DNA of 64,000 nt. It comes from Aquella oligotrophica (GTDB lineage: Bacteria > Pseudomonadota > Gammaproteobacteria > Burkholderiales > UBA11063). Of the stretch, positions 1 through 9,956 are shown one piece after another; positions within the stretch are counted from its first letter, which is position 1; each line of letters starts with the position of its first letter. The position numbers and the translations under genes were made by a program. The stretch is from positions 620,001-684,000 of the forward strand of contig NZ_CP024847.1 in NCBI RefSeq assembly GCF_002892535.1. Direction: 5' to 3'. The notes beneath the pieces were generated by a model. The model searched no databases, was not told where the DNA came from, and saw only the letters and a list, made by a program, of their open reading frames with translations.

Positions 1-491
1 AGCATTATGATATTGAGCCAGATATAATTTGTCTGGCAAAAGCATTGGGTGCAGGATTCCCGATTGGCGCTATCTTAGTAAAAGACAAATATAGCTCAGG
101 GTTTGAGATTGGTTCTCATGGGACGACCTTCGGCGGTAATCCGCTAGCTTGTGCCGTTGCTACGAAAGCATTTAGCATCATCAATACCCCAGAAGTACTA
201 GATGGTGTCCAGCAAAAAGCACAACTATTTAGACAACATCTCGAAGAAATTAATAATAAGCTTGATATTTATAAAGAAATTCGTGGTAAAGGCTTATTAA
301 TTGGCATGGAACTCAATGATAACTACGCTGGACGTGCCAAAGAAATTATGCAAGCAGGTTTTAAGAATAAAGTTGCAACGCTGATGGCTTCACCGAATGT
401 TACTAGGTTTACTCCATCACTAATAATTCCTAATGAAGATATTATGCTTGGCTGCCAGAGATTCCTAGATGGACTATTAATCTGGCAATAA
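1..491 (+). CDS. argD: Acetylornithine/succinyl-diaminopimelate aminotransferase, C-terminal part
   Basis: The gene enters from outside the window; the open frame runs from base 3. It is a class III PLP-dependent aminotransferase of the ArgD/AstC type, which transfers an amino group between N-acetylornithine and 2-oxoglutarate in arginine synthesis. The visible part holds the PLP-lysine context (LAKALGAGFPIGA), the GTTFGGNPLACAVA motif that shapes the active site, and a C-terminal small domain with RGKGLLIGMEL. The motifs match ArgD closely, although related class III enzymes such as AstC cannot be excluded without the N-terminus. The gene ends just before a bidirectional terminator shared with amt. 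Confidence 0.85.
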   Translation, partial: HYDIEPDIICLAKALGAGFPIGAILVKDKYSSGFEIGSHGTTFGGNPLACAVATKAFSIINTPEVLDGVQQKAQLFRQHLEEINNKLDIYKEIRGKGLLIGMELNDNYAGRAKEIMQAGFKNKVATLMASPNVTRFTPSLIIPNEDIMLGCQRFLDGLLIWQ

Positions 492-545
492 ATTATATAA
501 TGAGCCTTAAAATTTTGGTAATATTTTACATTAATTGATGAGGTG

Positions 546-584
546 AAAATAATAAATCCGGTAGATTACCGGATTTATTATTTT
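546..584. terminator. Bidirectional intrinsic terminator between argD and amt
   Basis: A perfect inverted repeat with arms at 546-563 and 567-584 and a three-base loop. Its inner part is GC-containing (ATCCGGTA/TACCGGAT), flanked by an A run on the left and a T run on the right. It can therefore end transcription of the aminotransferase gene on plus and of amt on minus. Confidence 0.85.
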
Positions 585-598
585 GGAATACTATAGAG

Positions 599-1822
599 TT
601 AGTCAATATTATATGCGCGTTCACCGTGCTCTGCCAAATCAAGCCCAGACTCTTCATCATCAGCATTAACGCGTAAACCAATGGTTTTATGGATGATTGC
701 AAGTAATACATATGTTGCAGTGAAACTAAAAAGTGCGCCAAGAGAAGTTACCACTAACTGTTTGTATAACAGTGACCAGTTACCATAAATAGCGCCATCT
801 GGAATTGCTGGATTAATTTTGTTTGAAGCAAAGACACCTACCAAAATACCGCCAATAAAACCTGGAATACCATGACAGATAAATACATCAAGGGTATCAT
901 CTACCATACGCTTAAATTTGGCAGCATGTAAGATAAAAGTATAGCTGATAGCTGAGGCTATTGCTCCAATTGCAATCGCTGATGAGCAGCTAACATAACC
1001 AGCAGCTGGGGTAATCGTTACCAGCCCAACAATCAACGAGGTGGAAATTCCGGAAATACTTTTGGGGTTTTTGAAAAGAATATCACAAAGAATCCAGACA
1101 AACATTGCGCTCGATGCCGCAAACATGGTATTTTCAAAGGCTATCATTGCTATTGGTGATAATTCAAGGCTAGAGCCAGCATTAAACCCAAACCAGCCAA
1201 ACCAAAGCATACCACAGCCTAATACCATAAAGGGTAAGTTATGTTTGCCATGTAGTCCGCTAATTTTGCGATGTTTTAGCATTACAGCTAGCGCTAAGCC
1301 AGAGAATCCGGCACTAACATGGACAACTACACCACCAGCGAAATCAAATGCACCAAATTGAGCTGCCCAGCCATTACTATCCCAGACTGTATGCGCGATA
1401 GTACAATAGACACAAACTATCCATAGCACGATAAAAACAATGTAAGCATTGAATTTCAGCCGTTCAACCCCTGAGCCAGAAATGATTGCTGGGGCAATAC
1501 TGGCAAACATTGCCTGATAACAAATAAAAGCAATGGTTAAAACTTTGGTATTAGGGAAAATATCTACTGGGCTAATTCCATTTAGAAAAAGATAATCAAA
1601 TCCACCAACGAAAGCATTATTCCCCGAAAATACCAGCGAGTAACCGCATAGCCACCAAACAATTGGTACTATCCCAAGCGTGATGATACTCATTTTTATG
1701 GTATTTAGCACATTTCTTCCAGATACAAGTCCAGCATAGAAAAATGCGAGCCCAAAATTCATCAAAAGAACCAGCATAGCCCCAAATGCTACCCAGAAAG
1801 AATTGATATAAACTGGATCCAT
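599..1822 (-). CDS. amt: Ammonium transporter, Amt family
   Basis: A 407-residue, very hydrophobic protein of about 11 membrane segments, the usual size of the Amt/Mep/Rh family that conducts ammonium across the inner membrane. The two pore histidines are visible in VHVSAGFSG and ICHGIPGF. The short C-terminal tail ends in DLAEHGERAYN, which in the family contacts the PII protein GlnK. It starts three bases after the stop of gltD on the same strand, so it is the last gene of a gltB-gltD-amt operon. The usual neighbour glnK is absent. Coupling to glutamate synthase suggests a role in feeding ammonium assimilation. Confidence 0.93.
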   Translation of the reverse strand: MDPVYINSFWVAFGAMLVLLMNFGLAFFYAGLVSGRNVLNTIKMSIITLGIVPIVWWLCGYSLVFSGNNAFVGGFDYLFLNGISPVDIFPNTKVLTIAFICYQAMFASIAPAIISGSGVERLKFNAYIVFIVLWIVCVYCTIAHTVWDSNGWAAQFGAFDFAGGVVVHVSAGFSGLALAVMLKHRKISGLHGKHNLPFMVLGCGMLWFGWFGFNAGSSLELSPIAMIAFENTMFAASSAMFVWILCDILFKNPKSISGISTSLIVGLVTITPAAGYVSCSSAIAIGAIASAISYTFILHAAKFKRMVDDTLDVFICHGIPGFIGGILVGVFASNKINPAIPDGAIYGNWSLLYKQLVVTSLGALFSFTATYVLLAIIHKTIGLRVNADDEESGLDLAEHGERAYNID

Positions 1823-1824
1823 TC

Positions 1825-3222
1825 TTAGTTTCCTTCTATGAACTCTTTGATTTCACGAGCGGCAGCTATTCCATCCGCAATTGCATGGACTACTAAACTT
1901 GCGCCTCTGACAATATCACCCCCAGCAAAGATTTTGGGATTGGCAGTTTGTAGGCGTTCCTTTTGTACCCGAATTCGCCCATGATGATCAGTTTGCACCT
2001 GATGCTGGGTTAACCATTGATATTGTTCAGGTTTGAAACCAAATGCAGTGATTACCACATCAGCTTCAATCTCAAATTCACTACCAGCTATATGTTCAAG
2101 GCTTGTTTTACCATCCGAGTTAGTTACTTGCTCTGTTTTGACAAACTTAACCGCATGTAGCTTTTCATCACGTATTATTAGCCCAACTGGCTGAGAATTA
2201 AAGATAAATTCGCTACCTTCTTCACAAGCATTCTGATATTCTCGCTTAGAACCCGGCATTGATTTTTCATTACGCCGATAAATCCCAGTTACTTTACTTG
2301 CACCAAGACGGATTGAGGTACGAATACAATCCATGGTTGTATCACCGCCACCAAGGACAACAATTTTTTTGCCTTCAATTGAACCTTTTAGGCTGATTTC
2401 TTTATTATCAATCAAGTCCTGATTTACCTGTTGCAGATAGTCAATCGCTTCAGTATGAAATATTCCATGATTAAGTATTGCTGGCTCACTAAGTGATTGA
2501 TATGTACCGGTTGCGATAAATACCGCAGCATGTGATGCTACTAGTTCTGTTAATTCAATGTCTTTACCAATCTCAATGCCCAGTTTAAATTCAGCACCAG
2601 CATCAAGAAGTAACTGATAACGATTTTTGATAATTTCTTTTTCAAGCTTGAAGGCAGGAATACCAAAAGTAAGTAAGCCGCCGATGAAGCTATTCCGATC
2701 ATAGATTACAACATTGATTCCTGCTTGTAATAAGCGATCGGCACAAGCTAATCCAGCTGGTCCAGCACCAATAATTGCTACCTTTTTATCAGATTTTTTT
2801 TCTGGATAGTCGGGTTTCCAACCAAGTTTAAATGCTTCATCGCTGATATATTTTTCTATATTACCAATGGTAACCGCGCCAAACCCATTTTCTAAGGTAC
2901 AGCTACCTTCACATAGCCTATCTTGTGGGCAAACACGCCCGCAAATTTCAGGAAATGCGTTAGTTGAATGAGATAGTTTGGCAGCATCTATGATCCTGCC
3001 TTCATTTGCCAGTTTTAGCCATAATGGAATATAGTTATGTACCGGACACTTCCACTGACAGTAAGGATTACCACAATCTAGACAGCGTTCAGATTGATCT
3101 TTTAGCTGCTCATTCGCTAGTGGCTGATAAATCTCAATAAACCTGCTTTTTCGTTCTTCCAGATTTATTTTTGCCGGATCCTGACGATTAGTTTCGATAA
3201 ATTTATTAACATTTTTTTTCAT
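1825..3222 (-). CDS. gltD: Glutamate synthase (NADPH) small subunit
   Basis: A 465-residue beta subunit of bacterial glutamate synthase. It takes electrons from NADPH through FAD and passes them to GltB, where 2-oxoglutarate and glutamine-derived ammonia form glutamate. Near the N-terminus, cysteine clusters (CLDCGNPYC..CPVHN, then CGRVCPQDRLCEGSC) bind two 4Fe-4S centres. An FAD-binding GAGPAGLACA motif and an NADPH-binding GGGDTTMDC motif follow. FAGGDIVRGASLVVHAIADG closes the FAD site. The length is typical. It lies five bases after gltB and three before amt, so the three genes are one transcription unit. Confidence 0.97.
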   Translation of the reverse strand: MKKNVNKFIETNRQDPAKINLEERKSRFIEIYQPLANEQLKDQSERCLDCGNPYCQWKCPVHNYIPLWLKLANEGRIIDAAKLSHSTNAFPEICGRVCPQDRLCEGSCTLENGFGAVTIGNIEKYISDEAFKLGWKPDYPEKKSDKKVAIIGAGPAGLACADRLLQAGINVVIYDRNSFIGGLLTFGIPAFKLEKEIIKNRYQLLLDAGAEFKLGIEIGKDIELTELVASHAAVFIATGTYQSLSEPAILNHGIFHTEAIDYLQQVNQDLIDNKEISLKGSIEGKKIVVLGGGDTTMDCIRTSIRLGASKVTGIYRRNEKSMPGSKREYQNACEEGSEFIFNSQPVGLIIRDEKLHAVKFVKTEQVTNSDGKTSLEHIAGSEFEIEADVVITAFGFKPEQYQWLTQHQVQTDHHGRIRVQKERLQTANPKIFAGGDIVRGASLVVHAIADGIAAAREIKEFIEGN

Positions 3223-3227
3223 GGTTA

Positions 3228-6200
3228 TTACCTTGTCAGAAATCTGGTTAAATCTGCGGCTTTTATTGCTTTAGGTTTGATAAGTACAATTTCATTGATG
3301 TTACTATCAATATCAGCTAGAAACTGCATTGCACGGCTTGATCGCGTTTCTTGATAATGCTTTTCTATCAGTTCTTTGAGATATGCGTAGTGTTCATCTT
3401 TATTTTCTGTGATGTTTTTTAGATAATCAGCTTCAATAAAGTCGGGGTTCAGATTTTCGCGTACTTTATCTAGATTATCCCAAATATAGCAAAGTCCACC
3501 AGTCATCCCAGCTCCAAAATTTTGATCTATGCTCCCAAGGATACTCACGACTCCACCAGTCATATATTCGCAACCATTACTAGCTAAGCCTTCAATCACG
3601 GCAACAACACCTGAATTACGTGCGGCAAACCGATCTCCAGCATTGCCATTGGCAAATAAGAAGCCACTAGTTGCACCATATAAACAGGTATTTCCCATTA
3701 CCGTGACGGCTGAAGTAATATTTGGATTTTGATGTTTAATAACCAGTTTCCCACCAGCAAGACCTTTACCAACATAATCATTGGCTTCACCCTCAAGGTA
3801 TAACTCCATTCCACGGCAAGCAAAAACACCAAATGATTGCCCAGCAATTCCTTTAAAGTTTAGCCGGATTGGATTATCAAGTCCATGATTACCATAATTT
3901 TTAGCGATTTCACCAGCTAATGTTGCGCCAGCTGAACGATCGGTATTATAGATGCCATAGTGTTTATTAAGTGGCTCAAGATTATAAACCGCTTCCATAC
4001 AGTCAGCATAAATCCGTTGGTTTAATACACCGCGATCGTGTCCAATATTAGCCTCACTGTAATAACGCGGATAGTTTGAATTTATTGCCGCTAATTCTAG
4101 AATTGGTTTTAGATCAAGTTTTTTACCATTTGGGTTTTCAAGGATACTTAGCAAATCAGTTCTACCGATTAGATCAGTTAGATGATTTATACCCAGATAA
4201 TGCATGATTTGTCTTACTTCATGGGCAATTCCACGGAAGAAATTAATTACCATTTCAGGAATACCATTAAAGTGTTCCTGTCGTAATTTTTCATTTTGGG
4301 TTGCAAGTCCGGTAGCGCAGTTATTTAGGTGACAAATCCGTAAGTATTTACATCCTAGGGCAATCATTGGTGCGGTTCCAAAGCCAAAAGTTTCTGCACC
4401 TAGAATCGCTGCTTTTACTACATCTAATCCAGTTTTTAGCCCGCCATCAACTTGCAGGCGGATTTTATGGCGCAGGTTATTAGCAACGAGTGCGGCATGA
4501 GTTTCAGCAATACCCAGTTCCCAAGGGCTACCAGCATGCTTGACCGATACTACCGGAGCAGCCCCAGTACCACCATCATAACCAGAAATAGTGATTAAAT
4601 CAGCTTGTGCCTTGGCAACACCACAGGCTATGACCCCAATTCCCGGTTCGGATACTAATTTTACCGAGATCATTGCTCCGGGGTTTAGCTGTTTTAAATC
4701 GAAGATTAATTGCGCCAAATCTTCAATTGAATAAATATCATGATGTGGAGGAGGGGAGATTAGCGTTACTCCGGGCGTTGCATGGCGTAGTTTAGCAATT
4801 TCAACGGAAACTTTTTCACCCGGCAATTGTCCGCCTTCACCCGGTTTAGCACCTTGTGAAATCTTGATCTGAATTATTTCTGCACTCATCAAGTAGCTTG
4901 GAGTTACTCCAAATCGTCCGGATGCAACTTGCTTAATTTTGGAATTAGTCATACTGCCATAACGTAGCGGATCTTCGCCACCTTCACCTGAGTTAGAACG
5001 CCCACCAATAGTATTCATGGCTAGGGCTAATGCTTCATGTGCTTCTTTACTTAATGCACCAATTGACATGGCAGCACTATCAAACCTGCGACAAAGTTCA
5101 TCAATGCCATCCATGCGTGGATTTAATAAATCATCTTCTGATAGATCACCTAAGCTATAAGTAAGATTTAATTTGAATAAATCACGAATACACATTGGCT
5201 TACGTTGGTTAACTTGATTTGAATATTCATAAAAATCATTTAGGTTACCAGTATTGACTGCTTTTTGTAATTTGGCAACCACATCTGGATTAAAACCATG
5301 ATATTCACCAAAGAAAGAGTATTTGAGGACACCACCCATAGCTAAATATTCGCTATTATCCCAAGCTTTTTTATGCGTAATTGCCAACTCTTCCTCGAGA
5401 TTAGCAAAATTAAGCCCTTCAATTCTGGAGCTAGTTTGGTTAAAGCAAATATCACAAATTTCACTACTAATCCCAAGGGCTTCAAATAATTGCGAACCGC
5501 GATAAGAAGCTACTGTTGCAATCCCCATTTTTGACATAATTTTTAATATGCCTTTATTGATGGTTGCAAGATAATTATTTATCAGTTTGGCTAATGGTTC
5601 CTGAGATTTAATTGAAGTGTGTAATTCAGCAATTAGCTGATAGCTAAGATAAGGATAAATCGCCGTTGCGCCATAGCCCAATAAGACACAAAAATGATGT
5701 GAATCACGTGCAGTCGCAGTTGCCACGATCAGATCAACCTGATGTCTTAATCCTGCATCAACTAAGCGGTTATGAATTGCCCCAATAGCTAATGCGGCAG
5801 GAATAATTAATTCCTCTTTGGAGATATTTTCATCATTTAAGATAATCACATTAATGCCGGATGCTACTTCACTTATGCATTTATCAGCAAGAATAATCAG
5901 CGATTCTTTTAGCGATTCTGATTTACTGTATGATAGATTGATCTGTAGATTCCGTTGCCAATTATTTTTCGCACTAAGTATTTGATTAAACTGAAAACTA
6001 TCTAAAACAGGAGATTCCAGTTTATAGCCAGCCAATTCTTTTTTAGTAACCAGATTTGGTTTTACTCCGATATGGGTATTTAGCGACATTACATATTTTT
6101 CACGCAGTGAGTCAATCGCTGGGTTGGTTACTTGGGCAAAGCTTTGGCGAAAATAATCAGTAAGCGGACGAATAGCACTACTTAATACAGCTATTGCGGC

Positions 6201-7643
6201 ATCATCACCCATTGACATGGTTGGTTCTACACCATCAAGTGCCATAACTCGCATAACTTGTTCCATTTCTTCATAGCTGACGTGGAATAGTTTTTTATAG
6301 GTATCAATATTTTCCGCTAATGGTGCTAAATTATGGTTTAAATCATGTTTTATAGTTGCATAATGGTCATCTTTTATTAGATCAAGGTTAAATTGGCGAT
6401 AAACTGCCTTGTCAAATAATACCATTTTACTTTCGGTATCGATGACTAACATCTCGCCAGCAGCAAGTCGGCTTTTAGTTATGAATTCTTCATTATCATA
6501 ATCAATGATACCAGTTTCCGATGCGACAATTACTGTTCCATCTCGAGTAATTGAATAACGTAGCGGACGTAAGCCATTACGATCAAGTGTGCACATTACA
6601 TGTGTACCATTAGTCATTACGACCCCAGCTGGACCATCCCATGCTTCAAAGCCAATGCCAACAGTTTGATACCATTTTTCAATATCACTTGCAAGACGGT
6701 TATTATCTTCCGAAAATGGTGGTATCAGGGTGCGTAGCGCCTGTTTATAATCGATGCCACTCATTATTAGCATTTCTAGCATATTATCTAGGCTAAATGA
6801 GTCAGACCCATATTCACTAACTAAGCTGCTTACATTAATAAATTTTTCCTGTAGCTCTGATGGTAATAAACCAAGCCTACGTGCTTTTGCCCAAGCTCGG
6901 TTAGCTGAAACAGTATTTATTTCGCCGTTATGTGCCAAATAACGAAAAGGTTGTGCTAGATGCCAGCTTGGCTGAGTATTGGTTGAAAAACGCTGATGAA
7001 AAACGCAGATACTAGTTTTAAATAATGGATCGGCCAGATCAGGGTAAAATTCTTTTAAGATACGCGGTAAACAGAGTGCTTTATAAATGATAGTCTTACT
7101 TGAGAGACTACAAACGAAAAAATCATGATGAGTAGCCATGCGTGCTTCAATATTTTTTCTTAATATATAAAGTAACTGTTCAAATTTAGTCGCATCGATA
7201 TTTTCAGGAGCATTAATAAATATTTGTTCTATATGTGGCAGGCTATTTTTAGCAATCCGTCCAAGAACTGAAACGTTAATTGGTACTAATCTAAAAAAAA
7301 TACTTTCAAAGCCGATACGCGCGCATTCCTCACGAATTATTCTTCTTTGTTCACCAATACTTATGTGTTCAAGGGAAAAGAAGATATTTCCCGCTGCAAA
7401 TAATTCCTCTAGTTGAAAATCGCCATCTTCAGTCAATAAGGAATGGAAATATTCCGCTGGAATTTGTGTCAGAATACCGCAGCCATCACCAGTACGACCA
7501 TCTGATTGAACAGCGCCGCGATGCGAAAGCTTGATTAATGCTGAGATACCTTTTAGTAAAATATCGTGATCTTTGATACCAAATTTATTGGCAACTACAC
7601 CAACGCCGCAATTATCTTTTTCTTGAAAGTTGAAACCTGTCAT
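3228..7643 (-). CDS. gltB: Glutamate synthase (NADPH) large subunit
   Basis: A 1471-residue alpha subunit of glutamate synthase. The N-terminal glutaminase domain begins at Cys12 in KDNCGVGVVANKFG; in this family the short leader before the cysteine is cleaved to expose the Ntn nucleophile, so an 11-residue leader supports the chosen start. A central and an FMN-binding synthase domain follow (SNSGEGGEDP, GAKPGEGGQLPG, SGYDGGTGAAP). The 3Fe-4S cysteines appear as C-x5-C-x4-C in CKYLRICHLNNCATG. A C-terminal glycine-rich beta-helix domain ends the protein. It is the first gene of the operon with gltD and amt. Confidence 0.98.
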   Translation of the reverse strand: MTGFNFQEKDNCGVGVVANKFGIKDHDILLKGISALIKLSHRGAVQSDGRTGDGCGILTQIPAEYFHSLLTEDGDFQLEELFAAGNIFFSLEHISIGEQRRIIREECARIGFESIFFRLVPINVSVLGRIAKNSLPHIEQIFINAPENIDATKFEQLLYILRKNIEARMATHHDFFVCSLSSKTIIYKALCLPRILKEFYPDLADPLFKTSICVFHQRFSTNTQPSWHLAQPFRYLAHNGEINTVSANRAWAKARRLGLLPSELQEKFINVSSLVSEYGSDSFSLDNMLEMLIMSGIDYKQALRTLIPPFSEDNNRLASDIEKWYQTVGIGFEAWDGPAGVVMTNGTHVMCTLDRNGLRPLRYSITRDGTVIVASETGIIDYDNEEFITKSRLAAGEMLVIDTESKMVLFDKAVYRQFNLDLIKDDHYATIKHDLNHNLAPLAENIDTYKKLFHVSYEEMEQVMRVMALDGVEPTMSMGDDAAIAVLSSAIRPLTDYFRQSFAQVTNPAIDSLREKYVMSLNTHIGVKPNLVTKKELAGYKLESPVLDSFQFNQILSAKNNWQRNLQINLSYSKSESLKESLIILADKCISEVASGINVIILNDENISKEELIIPAALAIGAIHNRLVDAGLRHQVDLIVATATARDSHHFCVLLGYGATAIYPYLSYQLIAELHTSIKSQEPLAKLINNYLATINKGILKIMSKMGIATVASYRGSQLFEALGISSEICDICFNQTSSRIEGLNFANLEEELAITHKKAWDNSEYLAMGGVLKYSFFGEYHGFNPDVVAKLQKAVNTGNLNDFYEYSNQVNQRKPMCIRDLFKLNLTYSLGDLSEDDLLNPRMDGIDELCRRFDSAAMSIGALSKEAHEALALAMNTIGGRSNSGEGGEDPLRYGSMTNSKIKQVASGRFGVTPSYLMSAEIIQIKISQGAKPGEGGQLPGEKVSVEIAKLRHATPGVTLISPPPHHDIYSIEDLAQLIFDLKQLNPGAMISVKLVSEPGIGVIACGVAKAQADLITISGYDGGTGAAPVVSVKHAGSPWELGIAETHAALVANNLRHKIRLQVDGGLKTGLDVVKAAILGAETFGFGTAPMIALGCKYLRICHLNNCATGLATQNEKLRQEHFNGIPEMVINFFRGIAHEVRQIMHYLGINHLTDLIGRTDLLSILENPNGKKLDLKPILELAAINSNYPRYYSEANIGHDRGVLNQRIYADCMEAVYNLEPLNKHYGIYNTDRSAGATLAGEIAKNYGNHGLDNPIRLNFKGIAGQSFGVFACRGMELYLEGEANDYVGKGLAGGKLVIKHQNPNITSAVTVMGNTCLYGATSGFLFANGNAGDRFAARNSGVVAVIEGLASNGCEYMTGGVVSILGSIDQNFGAGMTGGLCYIWDNLDKVRENLNPDFIEADYLKNITENKDEHYAYLKELIEKHYQETRSSRAMQFLADIDSNINEIVLIKPKAIKAADLTRFLTR

Positions 7644-7688
7644 TTAGCCCTGCCCAGAGATGAGAATGTGATTCATGGATTTTTAATG

Positions 7689-7697
7689 ATTCTATCA
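7689..7697 (-). promoter_or_regulatory. Putative extended -10 promoter of gltB
   Basis: Read on minus, the sequence is TGATAGAAT, an extended -10 element about 45 bases before the gltB start. No convincing -35 hexamer is visible, so activation by a regulator is possible. Confidence 0.4.
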
Positions 7698-7834
7698 TAA
7701 ATTTATTGTGCGGTGCGAAGAAGTATAACTAAATTTAGTTTCAATTGTCCAAAATGGATATAACAGTAGATGTGAATTTAAGTACAATATCATTAGCAAT
7801 CATAAATATGGTTGCGACTTCCACTTATTCCCTC

Positions 7835-7861
7835 GCCAGACTTAATAGTCTGGCTTCCTTT
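7835..7861 (+). terminator. Hairpin with plus-strand T-tract, downstream of the permease
   Basis: An eight-base-pair stem (GCCAGACT at 7835-7842, AGTCTGGC at 7847-7854) is followed on plus by a T-rich stretch. The T-tract faces the plus strand, although the nearest gene end, that of the permease at 7883, is on minus. It may act weakly for both strands or end an unannotated short plus transcript. Confidence 0.45.
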
Positions 7862-7882
7862 TTACCTTATTCGATGATAGGT

Positions 7883-9232
7883 TTAACGGCTAGTTGGAAT
7901 TGAACGCGAATCTTTAAATTTTGCAATAAAATACATAATGGTTACTATTCCAATCCAAACCGGCATCAAATATACTGCCATTTGCATTTCTGGCATGAAA
8001 AGCATTATCACTACTACTGATGCTAGCATGACAAGGGCAATAATGTTTGAGTACGGCGATAATGGTAGCTTATAGCTGATATTTTCCTTGGCAATTTTGC
8101 GCCGAAAGCCAAGATGACAAATCAGGATGGTTGTCCAGGTAATAATAATTGATGTTGTAGTGATCGCTATCAAATAATTAATTGCTTTTTCTGGTACTAG
8201 ATAGTTAAGAAGTACCGTCAATGCCACGATTATTGAAGTGGTAATGACGGCATTTTTGGGTACATTTTGTTTATCTGTATTTGCTAGATACTTCGGTGCA
8301 CTACCATGTCTTGCGAGATTAGCAATCATTCTTGCAGCAGCGTATAAGCAGCTATTAAAAGCTGATAATGCAGCCGTTATAACGACAATATTCATGATCT
8401 GGGCAGCAAAATGGAAACCAACTTTATCAAATACATCCACAAACGGGCTAATATCAGTGCTTAATTTATCCCACGGGTAAAGGCAAACTATTGCAAGTAG
8501 TGTACCGACGTAGAAAATCAAGATTCTGACAATTACACCATTTACGGCAGCAGGTACAGTTTTTGCTGGATTTTCGGCATCAGCCGCTGCAATTCCAAGA
8601 AACTGCACGCCACCAAATGAAAATACTACCATAACCATTGAAAATAGAAACCCTTCTAATCCCTTGGCAAAAAGATTATTACTAACAGAGAATTTTAGGT
8701 TGGCAATAGCTTCAACATGGGTACTATCATTGAAAAAAATCAAATATGCTGAAAATGCAATCATTAATATGATAGTTACAACTTTTATCCCGGCAAACCA
8801 GAATTCAAATTCACCAAAGAGCCCTGCCTGAAGCATATTAACAAAGAAGAAGATTCCGAGAATTACAGCGATTGTGAGCCAGTGTGGTACACCGGGTATC
8901 CAGTAATCAAGAAATGCCGCAACCACTGTTACTTCTAACATACAAACGATTGTGTATTCAAACCAAGCAAACCAACCAGATAGAAAACCAAGATAATTGC
9001 CAACGTATTGATAAGCATAATGGCTAAAAGCCCCAGAGTTTGGCGCATAAACAGTTAGTTCGCCAAGCGCGCGCATAATCACGTACATTACAAAGCCACC
9101 AATCAGGTAGGCTAAAACAATAGATGGACCTGTTAGCTGGATCGATTTGGCTGAACCATAAAATAATCCAGTGCCGATTGCGCCACCAATAGCTATCATC
9201 TGAATATGACGATTTTTTAATTTACCGATCAT
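7883..9232 (-). CDS. Amino acid permease, APC superfamily (AAT type)
   Basis: A 449-residue inner-membrane protein with about 12 hydrophobic segments. The N-terminal NRHIQMIAIGGAIGTGLFYG motif is the signature of the amino acid transporter family that includes LysP, ProY, GabP and AroP, which are proton-coupled importers. The MRALGELTV and NSGAFSHYA motifs of the first membrane segments are also present. The exact substrate cannot be read from the sequence. Two paralogues lie in tandem at 18881-21582 and share this motif set, so the group has probably expanded by duplication. It appears to be transcribed alone. Confidence 0.9.
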   Translation of the reverse strand: MIGKLKNRHIQMIAIGGAIGTGLFYGSAKSIQLTGPSIVLAYLIGGFVMYVIMRALGELTVYAPNSGAFSHYAYQYVGNYLGFLSGWFAWFEYTIVCMLEVTVVAAFLDYWIPGVPHWLTIAVILGIFFFVNMLQAGLFGEFEFWFAGIKVVTIILMIAFSAYLIFFNDSTHVEAIANLKFSVSNNLFAKGLEGFLFSMVMVVFSFGGVQFLGIAAADAENPAKTVPAAVNGVIVRILIFYVGTLLAIVCLYPWDKLSTDISPFVDVFDKVGFHFAAQIMNIVVITAALSAFNSCLYAAARMIANLARHGSAPKYLANTDKQNVPKNAVITTSIIVALTVLLNYLVPEKAINYLIAITTTSIIITWTTILICHLGFRRKIAKENISYKLPLSPYSNIIALVMLASVVVIMLFMPEMQMAVYLMPVWIGIVTIMYFIAKFKDSRSIPTSR

Positions 9233-9261
9233 GTTTTTCCCCTTTATTTTACGATCAGCAC

Positions 9262-9302
9262 AATAGAAAAATATTAAGCCAGAATTATTCTGGCTTAATA
9301 TT
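9262..9302 (-). terminator. Intrinsic terminator of ppa
   Basis: A 15-base-pair perfect stem (9270-9284 with 9288-9302) has a three-base loop. On minus it is followed by a U-rich run (TTTTCTATT). It lies 25 bases after the ppa stop codon. Confidence 0.85.
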
Positions 9303-9327
9303 AAAAAGATAAGGAAATTTAGACTTC

Positions 9328-9849
9328 TTATTTATGATATTTTGCGATTGATACTTCAACTTCTTTTTTAGCAGCAGCTGCATCATCTATTCCAGATAAT
9401 TTAACCCATTTACCTTTTTCAAGTTTTTTGTAGTTTTCAAAGAAATGAACCACTTGTTGTACAGCTAATTGTGGAAACTGATCTAAGGTGTCAATATCAG
9501 CATATAGTGGGCATACTTTTTTAGTTGGTACAGCAAGAATTTTAGCATCAACACCACTTTCGTCTTCCATGCGTAGCACACCAAGTGCACGGCATTTAAC
9601 CATGCTACCATGCGCAATCGGATATGGAGTAAATACGATAACGTCAGCTGGATCACCATCTTCAGATAAAGTATTTGGAATAAAACCATAATTTGCTGGA
9701 TATGACATTGCAGTACTAACAAAACGATCAACGAATAAAACGCCAGCTTCCTTATTCATTTCATATTTTACTGGTGCTGAACCTGCAGGGATTTCAATAA
9801 CCACATTAAACTCATCACCATTACCAGCATCAATATTTTGTAAATTCAT
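9328..9849 (-). CDS. ppa: Inorganic pyrophosphatase, family I
   Basis: A 173-residue cytoplasmic enzyme that hydrolyses pyrophosphate and so drives biosynthetic reactions forward. The length and order of motifs match bacterial family I: FVSTAMSYPANYGFIPNT, then the metal-binding signature DGDPADVIV with three aspartates, and later VCPLYADIDTLDQFP. The Lys-rich stretch KKLEKGKWVKLSG near the C-terminus is also conserved. It is a single gene, divergent from coq7, with its own terminator. Confidence 0.97.
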   Translation of the reverse strand: MNLQNIDAGNGDEFNVVIEIPAGSAPVKYEMNKEAGVLFVDRFVSTAMSYPANYGFIPNTLSEDGDPADVIVFTPYPIAHGSMVKCRALGVLRMEDESGVDAKILAVPTKKVCPLYADIDTLDQFPQLAVQQVVHFFENYKKLEKGKWVKLSGIDDAAAAKKEVEVSIAKYHK

Positions 9850-9956
9850 CAGGGACTCCCATAAATGATATATTTAGTAAATTAAGATTTAAAGATGTAT
9901 AATTATACACTGTCTATATTATATTTGATAGAAAATAATCAGAAAAAGGTGCTGCC

